This document shows, piece after piece, positions 11,455-25,817 of a stretch of 64,000 nt of DNA. Within the stretch, counting starts at the first letter, position 1; the number at the start of each line of letters is the position of its first letter. Source of the stretch: Schistosoma haematobium (Eukaryota > Platyhelminthes > Trematoda > Strigeidida > Schistosomatidae); the NCBI RefSeq assembly GCF_000699445.3, contig NC_067201.1:19071501-19135500 (forward strand), written 5' to 3'. The position numbers and the translations under genes are program-made. The notes beneath the pieces were generated by a model. It saw nothing but the letters and a program-made list of their open reading frames with translations, made no database searches and was not told where the DNA came from.

Positions 11455-11918
11455 AATCCGAACCGCTCACAGTCTACCAACCCTACTATCAAACAACACC
11501 TCACTCCCATTCATCCATTTGCAAATTAATCATCTCTGTCAACACAATCATCACTCGACAACAGCAAACACAACAGTAATAGCTCCTCACCACTACATTC
11601 AACACTAATACATGCATACACGCCTGCACACAACCACTGGGAAACCATAATACACCACATACTAACACCAATCTCAACAATAATAAGTGCACTTCATACA
11701 CTACTCACAACCACAACTTATCAGTAGACAAGAAATGTCAACTAGCCTCGTTCACACCAAACCCATCGTTGAACACACTCAATGAAACGTGCGATCGAGC
11801 ATGCGAGCGAGCCAGTGAGTGAGTAAGTGACAGTTGACTTCATCTGTGTGTTGAGGATGGATAAGATTTGATTTGCACCCAACACATCCGACCACCATAC
11901 TACTGTGCAATTGATATT

Positions 11919-12010
11919 AGCCCCATGTGTAGGGCTGCCAAAGAAAACTTCGATTCTTGGTCGACGGTTCTTACCATGCAACAAATCACAAGAGTAAAAC
12001 CGTGACGGTT
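11919..12010 (-). ncRNA. SL RNA: SL RNA gene, copy 22
   Basis: A-type unit; exon 11975..12010. Confidence 0.95.
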
Positions 12011-12474
12011 AATCCGAACCGCTCACAGTCTACCAACCCTACTATCAAACAACACCTCACTCCCATTCATCCATTTGCAAATTAATCATCTCTGTCAACA
12101 CAATCATCACTCGACAACAGCAAACACAACAGTAATAGCTCCTCACCACTACATTCAACACTAATACATGCATACACGCCTGCACACAACCACTGGGAAA
12201 CCATAATACACCACATACTAACACCAATCTCAACAATAATAAGTGCACTTCATACACTACTCACAACCACAACTTATCAGTAGACAAGAAATGTCAACTA
12301 GCCTCGTTCACACCAAACCCATCGTTGAACACACTCAATGAAACGTGCGATCGAGCATGCGAGCGAGCCAGTGAGTGAGTAAGTGACAGTTGACTTCATC
12401 TGTGTGTTGAGGATGGATAAGATTTGATTTGCACCCAACACATCCGACCACCATACTACTGTGCAATTGATATT

Positions 12475-12566
12475 AGCCCCATGTGTAGGGCTGCCAAAGA
12501 AAACTTCGATTCTTGGTCGACGGTTCTTACCATGCAACAAATCACAAGAGTAAAACCGTGACGGTT
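12475..12566 (-). ncRNA. SL RNA: SL RNA gene, copy 23
   Basis: A-type unit; exon 12531..12566. Confidence 0.95.
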
Positions 12567-13030
12567 AATCCGAACCGCTCACAGTCTACCAACCCTACTA
12601 TCAAACAACACCTCACTCCCATTCATCCATTTGCAAATTAATCATCTCTGTCAACACAATCATCACTCGACAACAGCAAACACAACAGTAATAGCTCCTC
12701 ACCACTACATTCAACACTAATACATGCATACACGCCTGCACACAACCACTGGGAAACCATAATACACCACATACTAACACCAATCTCAACAATAATAAGT
12801 GCACTTCATACACTACTCACAACCACAACTTATCAGTAGACAAGAAATGTCAACTAGCCTCGTTCACACCAAACCCATCGTTGAACACACTCAATGAAAC
12901 GTGCGATCGAGCATGCGAGCGAGCCAGTGAGTGAGTAAGTGACAGTTGACTTCATCTGTGTGTTGAGGATGGATAAGATTTGATTTGCACCCAACACATC
13001 CGACCACCATACTACTGTGCAATTGATATT

Positions 13031-13122
13031 AGCCCCATGTGTAGGGCTGCCAACGAAAACTTCGATTCTTGGTCGACGGTTCTTACCATGCAACAAATCA
13101 CAAGAGTAAAACCGTGACGGTT
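13031..13122 (-). ncRNA. SL RNA: SL RNA gene, copy 24 (Sm-site variant)
   Basis: A-type unit; exon 13087..13122. Plus-strand A to C at 13054 changes SL RNA nt 69 from U to G, turning the Sm site AGTTTTCTTTGG into AGTTTTCGTTGG. The exon and donor are intact. This is the only sequence change I noticed inside any of the 112 transcribed regions; it may weaken Sm assembly, or it may be an assembly error. Confidence 0.93.
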
Positions 13123-13586
13123 AATCCGAACCGCTCACAGTCTACCAACCCTACTATCAAACAACACCTCACTCCCATTCATCCATTTGCAAATTAATCA
13201 TCTCTGTCAACACAATCATCACTCGACAACAGCAAACACAACAGTAATAGCTCCTCACCACTACATTCAACACTAATACATGCATACACGCCTGCACACA
13301 ACCACTGGGAAACCATAATACACCACATACTAACACCAATCTCAACAATAATAAGTGCACTTCATACACTACTCACAACCACAACTTATCAGTAGACAAG
13401 AAATGTCAACTAGCCTCGTTCACACCAAACCCATCGTTGAACACACTCAATGAAACGTGCGATCGAGCATGCGAGCGAGCCAGTGAGTGAGTAAGTGACA
13501 GTTGACTTCATCTGTGTGTTGAGGATGGATAAGATTTGATTTGCACCCAACACATCCGACCACCATACTACTGTGCAATTGATATT

Positions 13587-13678
13587 AGCCCCATGTGTAG
13601 GGCTGCCAAAGAAAACTTCGATTCTTGGTCGACGGTTCTTACCATGCAACAAATCACAAGAGTAAAACCGTGACGGTT
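13587..13678 (-). ncRNA. SL RNA: SL RNA gene, copy 25
   Basis: A-type unit; exon 13643..13678. Confidence 0.95.
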
Positions 13679-14142
13679 AATCCGAACCGCTCACAGTCTA
13701 CCAACCCTACTATCAAACAACACCTCACTCCCATTCATCCATTTGCAAATTAATCATCTCTGTCAACACAATCATCACTCGACAACAGCAAACACAACAG
13801 TAATAGCTCCTCACCACTACATTCAACACTAATACATGCATACACGCCTGCACACAACCACTGGGAAACCATAATACACCACATACTAACACCAATCTCA
13901 ACAATAATAAGTGCACTTCATACACTACTCACAACCACAACTTATCAGTAGACAAGAAATGTCAACTAGCCTCGTTCACACCAAACCCATCGTTGAACAC
14001 ACTCAATGAAACGTGCGATCGAGCATGCGAGCGAGCCAGTGAGTGAGTAAGTGACAGTTGACTTCATCTGTGTGTTGAGGATGGATAAGATTTGATTTGC
14101 ACCCAACACATCCGACCACCATACTACTGTGCAATTGATATT

Positions 14143-14234
14143 AGCCCCATGTGTAGGGCTGCCAAAGAAAACTTCGATTCTTGGTCGACGGTTCTTACCA
14201 TGCAACAAATCACAAGAGTAAAACCGTGACGGTT
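14143..14234 (-). ncRNA. SL RNA: SL RNA gene, copy 26
   Basis: A-type unit; exon 14199..14234. Confidence 0.95.
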
Positions 14235-14698
14235 AATCCGAACCGCTCACAGTCTACCAACCCTACTATCAAACAACACCTCACTCCCATTCATCCATTT
14301 GCAAATTAATCATCTCTGTCAACACAATCATCACTCGACAACAGCAAACACAACAGTAATAGCTCCTCACCACTACATTCAACACTAATACATGCATACA
14401 CGCCTGCACACAACCACTGGGAAACCATAATACACCACATACTAACACCAATCTCAACAATAATAAGTGCACTTCATACACTACTCACAACCACAACTTA
14501 TCAGTAGACAAGAAATGTCAACTAGCCTCGTTCACACCAAACCCATCGTTGAACACACTCAATGAAACGTGCGATCGAGCATGCGAGCGAGCCAGTGAGT
14601 GAGTAAGTGACAGTTGACTTCATCTGTGTGTTGAGGATGGATAAGATTTGATTTGCACCCAACACATCCGACCACCATACTACTGTGCAATTGATATT

Positions 14699-14790
14699 AG
14701 CCCCATGTGTAGGGCTGCCAAAGAAAACTTCGATTCTTGGTCGACGGTTCTTACCATGCAACAAATCACAAGAGTAAAACCGTGACGGTT
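14699..14790 (-). ncRNA. SL RNA: SL RNA gene, copy 27
   Basis: A-type unit; exon 14755..14790. Confidence 0.95.
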
Positions 14791-15254
14791 AATCCGAACC
14801 GCTCACAGTCTACCAACCCTACTATCAAACAACACCTCACTCCCATTCATCCATTTGCAAATTAATCATCTCTGTCAACACAATCATCACTCGACAACAG
14901 CAAACACAACAGTAATAGCTCCTCACCACTACATTCAACACTAATACATGCATACACGCCTGCACACAACCACTGGGAAACCATAATACACCACATACTA
15001 ACACCAATCTCAACAATAATAAGTGCACTTCATACACTACTCACAACCACAACTTATCAGTAGACAAGAAATGTCAACTAGCCTCGTTCACACCAAACCC
15101 ATCGTTGAACACACTCAATGAAACGTGCGATCGAGCATGCGAGCGAGCCAGTGAGTGAGTAAGTGACAGTTGACTTCATCTGTGTGTTGAGGATGGATAA
15201 GATTTGATTTGCACCCAACACATCCGACCACCATACTACTGTGCAATTGATATT

Positions 15255-15346
15255 AGCCCCATGTGTAGGGCTGCCAAAGAAAACTTCGATTCTTGGTCGA
15301 CGGTTCTTACCATGCAACAAATCACAAGAGTAAAACCGTGACGGTT
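15255..15346 (-). ncRNA. SL RNA: SL RNA gene, copy 28 (5' flank deletion)
   Basis: A-type unit; exon 15311..15346. The 5' flank lacks the same C as copy 20, between 15447 and 15448. Confidence 0.95.
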
Positions 15347-15809
15347 AATCCGAACCGCTCACAGTCTACCAACCCTACTATCAAACAACACCTCACTCCC
15401 ATTCATCCATTTGCAAATTAATCATCTCTGTCAACACAATCATCACTGACAACAGCAAACACAACAGTAATAGCTCCTCACCACTACATTCAACACTAAT
15501 ACATGCATACACGCCTGCACACAACCACTGGGAAACCATAATACACCACATACTAACACCAATCTCAACAATAATAAGTGCACTTCATACACTACTCACA
15601 ACCACAACTTATCAGTAGACAAGAAATGTCAACTAGCCTCGTTCACACCAAACCCATCGTTGAACACACTCAATGAAACGTGCGATCGAGCATGCGAGCG
15701 AGCCAGTGAGTGAGTAAGTGACAGTTGACTTCATCTGTGTGTTGAGGATGGATAAGATTTGATTTGCACCCAACACATCCGACCACCATACTACTGTGCA
15801 ATTGATATT

Positions 15810-15901
15810 AGCCCCATGTGTAGGGCTGCCAAAGAAAACTTCGATTCTTGGTCGACGGTTCTTACCATGCAACAAATCACAAGAGTAAAACCGTGACGGT
15901 T
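15810..15901 (-). ncRNA. SL RNA: SL RNA gene, copy 29
   Basis: A-type unit; exon 15866..15901. Confidence 0.95.
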
Positions 15902-16365
15902 AATCCGAACCGCTCACAGTCTACCAACCCTACTATCAAACAACACCTCACTCCCATTCATCCATTTGCAAATTAATCATCTCTGTCAACACAATCATCA
16001 CTCGACAACAGCAAACACAACAGTAATAGCTCCTCACCACTACATTCAACACTAATACATGCATACACGCCTGCACACAACCACTGGGAAACCATAATAC
16101 ACCACATACTAACACCAATCTCAACAATAATAAGTGCACTTCATACACTACTCACAACCACAACTTATCAGTAGACAAGAAATGTCAACTAGCCTCGTTC
16201 ACACCAAACCCATCGTTGAACACACTCAATGAAACGTGCGATCGAGCATGCGAGCGAGCCAGTGAGTGAGTAAGTGACAGTTGACTTCATCTGTGTGTTG
16301 AGGATGGATAAGATTTGATTTGCACCCAACACATCCGACCACCATACTACTGTGCAATTGATATT

Positions 16366-16457
16366 AGCCCCATGTGTAGGGCTGCCAAAGAAAACTTCGA
16401 TTCTTGGTCGACGGTTCTTACCATGCAACAAATCACAAGAGTAAAACCGTGACGGTT
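16366..16457 (-). ncRNA. SL RNA: SL RNA gene, copy 30
   Basis: A-type unit; exon 16422..16457. Confidence 0.95.
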
Positions 16458-16921
16458 AATCCGAACCGCTCACAGTCTACCAACCCTACTATCAAACAAC
16501 ACCTCACTCCCATTCATCCATTTGCAAATTAATCATCTCTGTCAACACAATCATCACTCGACAACAGCAAACACAACAGTAATAGCTCCTCACCACTACA
16601 TTCAACACTAATACATGCATACACGCCTGCACACAACCACTGGGAAACCATAATACACCACATACTAACACCAATCTCAACAATAATAAGTGCACTTCAT
16701 ACACTACTCACAACCACAACTTATCAGTAGACAAGAAATGTCAACTAGCCTCGTTCACACCAAACCCATCGTTGAACACACTCAATGAAACGTGCGATCG
16801 AGCATGCGAGCGAGCCAGTGAGTGAGTAAGTGACAGTTGACTTCATCTGTGTGTTGAGGATGGATAAGATTTGATTTGCACCCAACACATCCGACCACCA
16901 TACTACTGTGCAATTGATATT

Positions 16922-17013
16922 AGCCCCATGTGTAGGGCTGCCAAAGAAAACTTCGATTCTTGGTCGACGGTTCTTACCATGCAACAAATCACAAGAGTAA
17001 AACCGTGACGGTT
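16922..17013 (-). ncRNA. SL RNA: SL RNA gene, copy 31
   Basis: A-type unit; exon 16978..17013. Confidence 0.95.
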
Positions 17014-17477
17014 AATCCGAACCGCTCACAGTCTACCAACCCTACTATCAAACAACACCTCACTCCCATTCATCCATTTGCAAATTAATCATCTCTGTCA
17101 ACACAATCATCACTCGACAACAGCAAACACAACAGTAATAGCTCCTCACCACTACATTCAACACTAATACATGCATACACGCCTGCACACAACCACTGGG
17201 AAACCATAATACACCACATACTAACACCAATCTCAACAATAATAAGTGCACTTCATACACTACTCACAACCACAACTTATCAGTAGACAAGAAATGTCAA
17301 CTAGCCTCGTTCACACCAAACCCATCGTTGAACACACTCAATGAAACGTGCGATCGAGCATGCGAGCGAGCCAGTGAGTGAGTAAGTGACAGTTGACTTC
17401 ATCTGTGTGTTGAGGATGGATAAGATTTGATTTGCACCCAACACATCCGACCACCATACTACTGTGCAATTGATATT

Positions 17478-17569
17478 AGCCCCATGTGTAGGGCTGCCAA
17501 AGAAAACTTCGATTCTTGGTCGACGGTTCTTACCATGCAACAAATCACAAGAGTAAAACCGTGACGGTT
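17478..17569 (-). ncRNA. SL RNA: SL RNA gene, copy 32
   Basis: A-type unit; exon 17534..17569. Confidence 0.95.
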
Positions 17570-18033
17570 AATCCGAACCGCTCACAGTCTACCAACCCTA
17601 CTATCAAACAACACCTCACTCCCATTCATCCATTTGCAAATTAATCATCTCTGTCAACACAATCATCACTCGACAACAGCAAACACAACAGTAATAGCTC
17701 CTCACCACTACATTCAACACTAATACATGCATACACGCCTGCACACAACCACTGGGAAACCATAATACACCACATACTAACACCAATCTCAACAATAATA
17801 AGTGCACTTCATACACTACTCACAACCACAACTTATCAGTAGACAAGAAATGTCAACTAGCCTCGTTCACACCAAACCCATCGTTGAACACACTCAATGA
17901 AACGTGCGATCGAGCATGCGAGCGAGCCAGTGAGTGAGTAAGTGACAGTTGACTTCATCTGTGTGTTGAGGATGGATAAGATTTGATTTGCACCCAACAC
18001 ATCCGACCACCATACTACTGTGCAATTGATATT

Positions 18034-18125
18034 AGCCCCATGTGTAGGGCTGCCAAAGAAAACTTCGATTCTTGGTCGACGGTTCTTACCATGCAACAAA
18101 TCACAAGAGTAAAACCGTGACGGTT
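18034..18125 (-). ncRNA. SL RNA: SL RNA gene, copy 33
   Basis: A-type unit; exon 18090..18125. Confidence 0.95.
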
Positions 18126-18589
18126 AATCCGAACCGCTCACAGTCTACCAACCCTACTATCAAACAACACCTCACTCCCATTCATCCATTTGCAAATTAA
18201 TCATCTCTGTCAACACAATCATCACTCGACAACAGCAAACACAACAGTAATAGCTCCTCACCACTACATTCAACACTAATACATGCATACACGCCTGCAC
18301 ACAACCACTGGGAAACCATAATACACCACATACTAACACCAATCTCAACAATAATAAGTGCACTTCATACACTACTCACAACCACAACTTATCAGTAGAC
18401 AAGAAATGTCAACTAGCCTCGTTCACACCAAACCCATCGTTGAACACACTCAATGAAACGTGCGATCGAGCATGCGAGCGAGCCAGTGAGTGAGTAAGTG
18501 ACAGTTGACTTCATCTGTGTGTTGAGGATGGATAAGATTTGATTTGCACCCAACACATCCGACCACCATACTACTGTGCAATTGATATT

Positions 18590-18681
18590 AGCCCCATGTG
18601 TAGGGCTGCCAAAGAAAACTTCGATTCTTGGTCGACGGTTCTTACCATGCAACAAATCACAAGAGTAAAACCGTGACGGTT
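18590..18681 (-). ncRNA. SL RNA: SL RNA gene, copy 34
   Basis: A-type unit; exon 18646..18681. Confidence 0.95.
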
Positions 18682-19145
18682 AATCCGAACCGCTCACAGT
18701 CTACCAACCCTACTATCAAACAACACCTCACTCCCATTCATCCATTTGCAAATTAATCATCTCTGTCAACACAATCATCACTCGACAACAGCAAACACAA
18801 CAGTAATAGCTCCTCACCACTACATTCAACACTAATACATGCATACACGCCTGCACACAACCACTGGGAAACCATAATACACCACATACTAACACCAATC
18901 TCAACAATAATAAGTGCACTTCATACACTACTCACAACCACAACTTATCAGTAGACAAGAAATGTCAACTAGCCTCGTTCACACCAAACCCATCGTTGAA
19001 CACACTCAATGAAACGTGCGATCGAGCATGCGAGCGAGCCAGTGAGTGAGTAAGTGACAGTTGACTTCATCTGTGTGTTGAGGATGGATAAGATTTGATT
19101 TGCACCCAACACATCCGACCACCATACTACTGTGCAATTGATATT

Positions 19146-19237
19146 AGCCCCATGTGTAGGGCTGCCAAAGAAAACTTCGATTCTTGGTCGACGGTTCTTA
19201 CCATGCAACAAATCACAAGAGTAAAACCGTGACGGTT
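19146..19237 (-). ncRNA. SL RNA: SL RNA gene, copy 35
   Basis: A-type unit; exon 19202..19237. Confidence 0.95.
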
Positions 19238-19701
19238 AATCCGAACCGCTCACAGTCTACCAACCCTACTATCAAACAACACCTCACTCCCATTCATCCA
19301 TTTGCAAATTAATCATCTCTGTCAACACAATCATCACTCGACAACAGCAAACACAACAGTAATAGCTCCTCACCACTACATTCAACACTAATACATGCAT
19401 ACACGCCTGCACACAACCACTGGGAAACCATAATACACCACATACTAACACCAATCTCAACAATAATAAGTGCACTTCATACACTACTCACAACCACAAC
19501 TTATCAGTAGACAAGAAATGTCAACTAGCCTCGTTCACACCAAACCCATCGTTGAACACACTCAATGAAACGTGCGATCGAGCATGCGAGCGAGCCAGTG
19601 AGTGAGTAAGTGACAGTTGACTTCATCTGTGTGTTGAGGATGGATAAGATTTGATTTGCACCCAACACATCCGACCACCATACTACTGTGCAATTGATAT
19701 T

Positions 19702-19793
19702 AGCCCCATGTGTAGGGCTGCCAAAGAAAACTTCGATTCTTGGTCGACGGTTCTTACCATGCAACAAATCACAAGAGTAAAACCGTGACGGTT
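19702..19793 (-). ncRNA. SL RNA: SL RNA gene, copy 36
   Basis: A-type unit; exon 19758..19793. Confidence 0.95.
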
Positions 19794-20257
19794 AATCCGA
19801 ACCGCTCACAGTCTACCAACCCTACTATCAAACAACACCTCACTCCCATTCATCCATTTGCAAATTAATCATCTCTGTCAACACAATCATCACTCGACAA
19901 CAGCAAACACAACAGTAATAGCTCCTCACCACTACATTCAACACTAATACATGCATACACGCCTGCACACAACCACTGGGAAACCATAATACACCACATA
20001 CTAACACCAATCTCAACAATAATAAGTGCACTTCATACACTACTCACAACCACAACTTATCAGTAGACAAGAAATGTCAACTAGCCTCGTTCACACCAAA
20101 CCCATCGTTGAACACACTCAATGAAACGTGCGATCGAGCATGCGAGCGAGCCAGTGAGTGAGTAAGTGACAGTTGACTTCATCTGTGTGTTGAGGATGGA
20201 TAAGATTTGATTTGCACCCAACACATCCGACCACCATACTACTGTGCAATTGATATT

Positions 20258-20349
20258 AGCCCCATGTGTAGGGCTGCCAAAGAAAACTTCGATTCTTGGT
20301 CGACGGTTCTTACCATGCAACAAATCACAAGAGTAAAACCGTGACGGTT
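20258..20349 (-). ncRNA. SL RNA: SL RNA gene, copy 37
   Basis: A-type unit; exon 20314..20349. Confidence 0.95.
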
Positions 20350-20813
20350 AATCCGAACCGCTCACAGTCTACCAACCCTACTATCAAACAACACCTCACT
20401 CCCATTCATCCATTTGCAAATTAATCATCTCTGTCAACACAATCATCACTCGACAACAGCAAACACAACAGTAATAGCTCCTCACCACTACATTCAACAC
20501 TAATACATGCATACACGCCTGCACACAACCACTGGGAAACCATAATACACCACATACTAACACCAATCTCAACAATAATAAGTGCACTTCATACACTACT
20601 CACAACCACAACTTATCAGTAGACAAGAAATGTCAACTAGCCTCGTTCACACCAAACCCATCGTTGAACACACTCAATGAAACGTGCGATCGAGCATGCG
20701 AGCGAGCCAGTGAGTGAGTAAGTGACAGTTGACTTCATCTGTGTGTTGAGGATGGATAAGATTTGATTTGCACCCAACACATCCGACCACCATACTACTG
20801 TGCAATTGATATT

Positions 20814-20905
20814 AGCCCCATGTGTAGGGCTGCCAAAGAAAACTTCGATTCTTGGTCGACGGTTCTTACCATGCAACAAATCACAAGAGTAAAACCGTGA
20901 CGGTT
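20814..20905 (-). ncRNA. SL RNA: SL RNA gene, copy 38
   Basis: A-type unit; exon 20870..20905. Confidence 0.95.
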
Positions 20906-21369
20906 AATCCGAACCGCTCACAGTCTACCAACCCTACTATCAAACAACACCTCACTCCCATTCATCCATTTGCAAATTAATCATCTCTGTCAACACAATC
21001 ATCACTCGACAACAGCAAACACAACAGTAATAGCTCCTCACCACTACATTCAACACTAATACATGCATACACGCCTGCACACAACCACTGGGAAACCATA
21101 ATACACCACATACTAACACCAATCTCAACAATAATAAGTGCACTTCATACACTACTCACAACCACAACTTATCAGTAGACAAGAAATGTCAACTAGCCTC
21201 GTTCACACCAAACCCATCGTTGAACACACTCAATGAAACGTGCGATCGAGCATGCGAGCGAGCCAGTGAGTGAGTAAGTGACAGTTGACTTCATCTGTGT
21301 GTTGAGGATGGATAAGATTTGATTTGCACCCAACACATCCGACCACCATACTACTGTGCAATTGATATT

Positions 21370-21461
21370 AGCCCCATGTGTAGGGCTGCCAAAGAAAACT
21401 TCGATTCTTGGTCGACGGTTCTTACCATGCAACAAATCACAAGAGTAAAACCGTGACGGTT
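21370..21461 (-). ncRNA. SL RNA: SL RNA gene, copy 39
   Basis: A-type unit; exon 21426..21461. Confidence 0.95.
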
Positions 21462-21925
21462 AATCCGAACCGCTCACAGTCTACCAACCCTACTATCAAA
21501 CAACACCTCACTCCCATTCATCCATTTGCAAATTAATCATCTCTGTCAACACAATCATCACTCGACAACAGCAAACACAACAGTAATAGCTCCTCACCAC
21601 TACATTCAACACTAATACATGCATACACGCCTGCACACAACCACTGGGAAACCATAATACACCACATACTAACACCAATCTCAACAATAATAAGTGCACT
21701 TCATACACTACTCACAACCACAACTTATCAGTAGACAAGAAATGTCAACTAGCCTCGTTCACACCAAACCCATCGTTGAACACACTCAATGAAACGTGCG
21801 ATCGAGCATGCGAGCGAGCCAGTGAGTGAGTAAGTGACAGTTGACTTCATCTGTGTGTTGAGGATGGATAAGATTTGATTTGCACCCAACACATCCGACC
21901 ACCATACTACTGTGCAATTGATATT

Positions 21926-22017
21926 AGCCCCATGTGTAGGGCTGCCAAAGAAAACTTCGATTCTTGGTCGACGGTTCTTACCATGCAACAAATCACAAGA
22001 GTAAAACCGTGACGGTT
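21926..22017 (-). ncRNA. SL RNA: SL RNA gene, copy 40
   Basis: A-type unit; exon 21982..22017. Confidence 0.95.
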
Positions 22018-22481
22018 AATCCGAACCGCTCACAGTCTACCAACCCTACTATCAAACAACACCTCACTCCCATTCATCCATTTGCAAATTAATCATCTCT
22101 GTCAACACAATCATCACTCGACAACAGCAAACACAACAGTAATAGCTCCTCACCACTACATTCAACACTAATACATGCATACACGCCTGCACACAACCAC
22201 TGGGAAACCATAATACACCACATACTAACACCAATCTCAACAATAATAAGTGCACTTCATACACTACTCACAACCACAACTTATCAGTAGACAAGAAATG
22301 TCAACTAGCCTCGTTCACACCAAACCCATCGTTGAACACACTCAATGAAACGTGCGATCGAGCATGCGAGCGAGCCAGTGAGTGAGTAAGTGACAGTTGA
22401 CTTCATCTGTGTGTTGAGGATGGATAAGATTTGATTTGCACCCAACACATCCGACCACCATACTACTGTGCAATTGATATT

Positions 22482-22573
22482 AGCCCCATGTGTAGGGCTG
22501 CCAAAGAAAACTTCGATTCTTGGTCGACGGTTCTTACCATGCAACAAATCACAAGAGTAAAACCGTGACGGTT
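22482..22573 (-). ncRNA. SL RNA: SL RNA gene, copy 41
   Basis: A-type unit; exon 22538..22573. Confidence 0.95.
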
Positions 22574-23037
22574 AATCCGAACCGCTCACAGTCTACCAAC
22601 CCTACTATCAAACAACACCTCACTCCCATTCATCCATTTGCAAATTAATCATCTCTGTCAACACAATCATCACTCGACAACAGCAAACACAACAGTAATA
22701 GCTCCTCACCACTACATTCAACACTAATACATGCATACACGCCTGCACACAACCACTGGGAAACCATAATACACCACATACTAACACCAATCTCAACAAT
22801 AATAAGTGCACTTCATACACTACTCACAACCACAACTTATCAGTAGACAAGAAATGTCAACTAGCCTCGTTCACACCAAACCCATCGTTGAACACACTCA
22901 ATGAAACGTGCGATCGAGCATGCGAGCGAGCCAGTGAGTGAGTAAGTGACAGTTGACTTCATCTGTGTGTTGAGGATGGATAAGATTTGATTTGCACCCA
23001 ACACATCCGACCACCATACTACTGTGCAATTGATATT

Positions 23038-23129
23038 AGCCCCATGTGTAGGGCTGCCAAAGAAAACTTCGATTCTTGGTCGACGGTTCTTACCATGCAA
23101 CAAATCACAAGAGTAAAACCGTGACGGTT
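23038..23129 (-). ncRNA. SL RNA: SL RNA gene, copy 42
   Basis: A-type unit; exon 23094..23129. Confidence 0.95.
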
Positions 23130-23593
23130 AATCCGAACCGCTCACAGTCTACCAACCCTACTATCAAACAACACCTCACTCCCATTCATCCATTTGCAAA
23201 TTAATCATCTCTGTCAACACAATCATCACTCGACAACAGCAAACACAACAGTAATAGCTCCTCACCACTACATTCAACACTAATACATGCATACACGCCT
23301 GCACACAACCACTGGGAAACCATAATACACCACATACTAACACCAATCTCAACAATAATAAGTGCACTTCATACACTACTCACAACCACAACTTATCAGT
23401 AGACAAGAAATGTCAACTAGCCTCGTTCACACCAAACCCATCGTTGAACACACTCAATGAAACGTGCGATCGAGCATGCGAGCGAGCCAGTGAGTGAGTA
23501 AGTGACAGTTGACTTCATCTGTGTGTTGAGGATGGATAAGATTTGATTTGCACCCAACACATCCGACCACCATACTACTGTGCAATTGATATT

Positions 23594-23685
23594 AGCCCCA
23601 TGTGTAGGGCTGCCAAAGAAAACTTCGATTCTTGGTCGACGGTTCTTACCATGCAACAAATCACAAGAGTAAAACCGTGACGGTT
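23594..23685 (-). ncRNA. SL RNA: SL RNA gene, copy 43
   Basis: A-type unit; exon 23650..23685. Confidence 0.95.
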
Positions 23686-24149
23686 AATCCGAACCGCTCA
23701 CAGTCTACCAACCCTACTATCAAACAACACCTCACTCCCATTCATCCATTTGCAAATTAATCATCTCTGTCAACACAATCATCACTCGACAACAGCAAAC
23801 ACAACAGTAATAGCTCCTCACCACTACATTCAACACTAATACATGCATACACGCCTGCACACAACCACTGGGAAACCATAATACACCACATACTAACACC
23901 AATCTCAACAATAATAAGTGCACTTCATACACTACTCACAACCACAACTTATCAGTAGACAAGAAATGTCAACTAGCCTCGTTCACACCAAACCCATCGT
24001 TGAACACACTCAATGAAACGTGCGATCGAGCATGCGAGCGAGCCAGTGAGTGAGTAAGTGACAGTTGACTTCATCTGTGTGTTGAGGATGGATAAGATTT
24101 GATTTGCACCCAACACATCCGACCACCATACTACTGTGCAATTGATATT

Positions 24150-24241
24150 AGCCCCATGTGTAGGGCTGCCAAAGAAAACTTCGATTCTTGGTCGACGGTT
24201 CTTACCATGCAACAAATCACAAGAGTAAAACCGTGACGGTT
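24150..24241 (-). ncRNA. SL RNA: SL RNA gene, copy 44
   Basis: A-type unit; exon 24206..24241. Confidence 0.95.
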
Positions 24242-24705
24242 AATCCGAACCGCTCACAGTCTACCAACCCTACTATCAAACAACACCTCACTCCCATTCA
24301 TCCATTTGCAAATTAATCATCTCTGTCAACACAATCATCACTCGACAACAGCAAACACAACAGTAATAGCTCCTCACCACTACATTCAACACTAATACAT
24401 GCATACACGCCTGCACACAACCACTGGGAAACCATAATACACCACATACTAACACCAATCTCAACAATAATAAGTGCACTTCATACACTACTCACAACCA
24501 CAACTTATCAGTAGACAAGAAATGTCAACTAGCCTCGTTCACACCAAACCCATCGTTGAACACACTCAATGAAACGTGCGATCGAGCATGCGAGCGAGCC
24601 AGTGAGTGAGTAAGTGACAGTTGACTTCATCTGTGTGTTGAGGATGGATAAGATTTGATTTGCACCCAACACATCCGACCACCATACTACTGTGCAATTG
24701 ATATT

Positions 24706-24797
24706 AGCCCCATGTGTAGGGCTGCCAAAGAAAACTTCGATTCTTGGTCGACGGTTCTTACCATGCAACAAATCACAAGAGTAAAACCGTGACGGTT
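24706..24797 (-). ncRNA. SL RNA: SL RNA gene, copy 45
   Basis: A-type unit; exon 24762..24797. Confidence 0.95.
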
Positions 24798-25261
24798 AAT
24801 CCGAACCGCTCACAGTCTACCAACCCTACTATCAAACAACACCTCACTCCCATTCATCCATTTGCAAATTAATCATCTCTGTCAACACAATCATCACTCG
24901 ACAACAGCAAACACAACAGTAATAGCTCCTCACCACTACATTCAACACTAATACATGCATACACGCCTGCACACAACCACTGGGAAACCATAATACACCA
25001 CATACTAACACCAATCTCAACAATAATAAGTGCACTTCATACACTACTCACAACCACAACTTATCAGTAGACAAGAAATGTCAACTAGCCTCGTTCACAC
25101 CAAACCCATCGTTGAACACACTCAATGAAACGTGCGATCGAGCATGCGAGCGAGCCAGTGAGTGAGTAAGTGACAGTTGACTTCATCTGTGTGTTGAGGA
25201 TGGATAAGATTTGATTTGCACCCAACACATCCGACCACCATACTACTGTGCAATTGATATT

Positions 25262-25353
25262 AGCCCCATGTGTAGGGCTGCCAAAGAAAACTTCGATTCT
25301 TGGTCGACGGTTCTTACCATGCAACAAATCACAAGAGTAAAACCGTGACGGTT
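25262..25353 (-). ncRNA. SL RNA: SL RNA gene, copy 46
   Basis: A-type unit; exon 25318..25353. Confidence 0.95.
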
Positions 25354-25817
25354 AATCCGAACCGCTCACAGTCTACCAACCCTACTATCAAACAACACCT
25401 CACTCCCATTCATCCATTTGCAAATTAATCATCTCTGTCAACACAATCATCACTCGACAACAGCAAACACAACAGTAATAGCTCCTCACCACTACATTCA
25501 ACACTAATACATGCATACACGCCTGCACACAACCACTGGGAAACCATAATACACCACATACTAACACCAATCTCAACAATAATAAGTGCACTTCATACAC
25601 TACTCACAACCACAACTTATCAGTAGACAAGAAATGTCAACTAGCCTCGTTCACACCAAACCCATCGTTGAACACACTCAATGAAACGTGCGATCGAGCA
25701 TGCGAGCGAGCCAGTGAGTGAGTAAGTGACAGTTGACTTCATCTGTGTGTTGAGGATGGATAAGATTTGATTTGCACCCAACACATCCGACCACCATACT
25801 ACTGTGCAATTGATATT

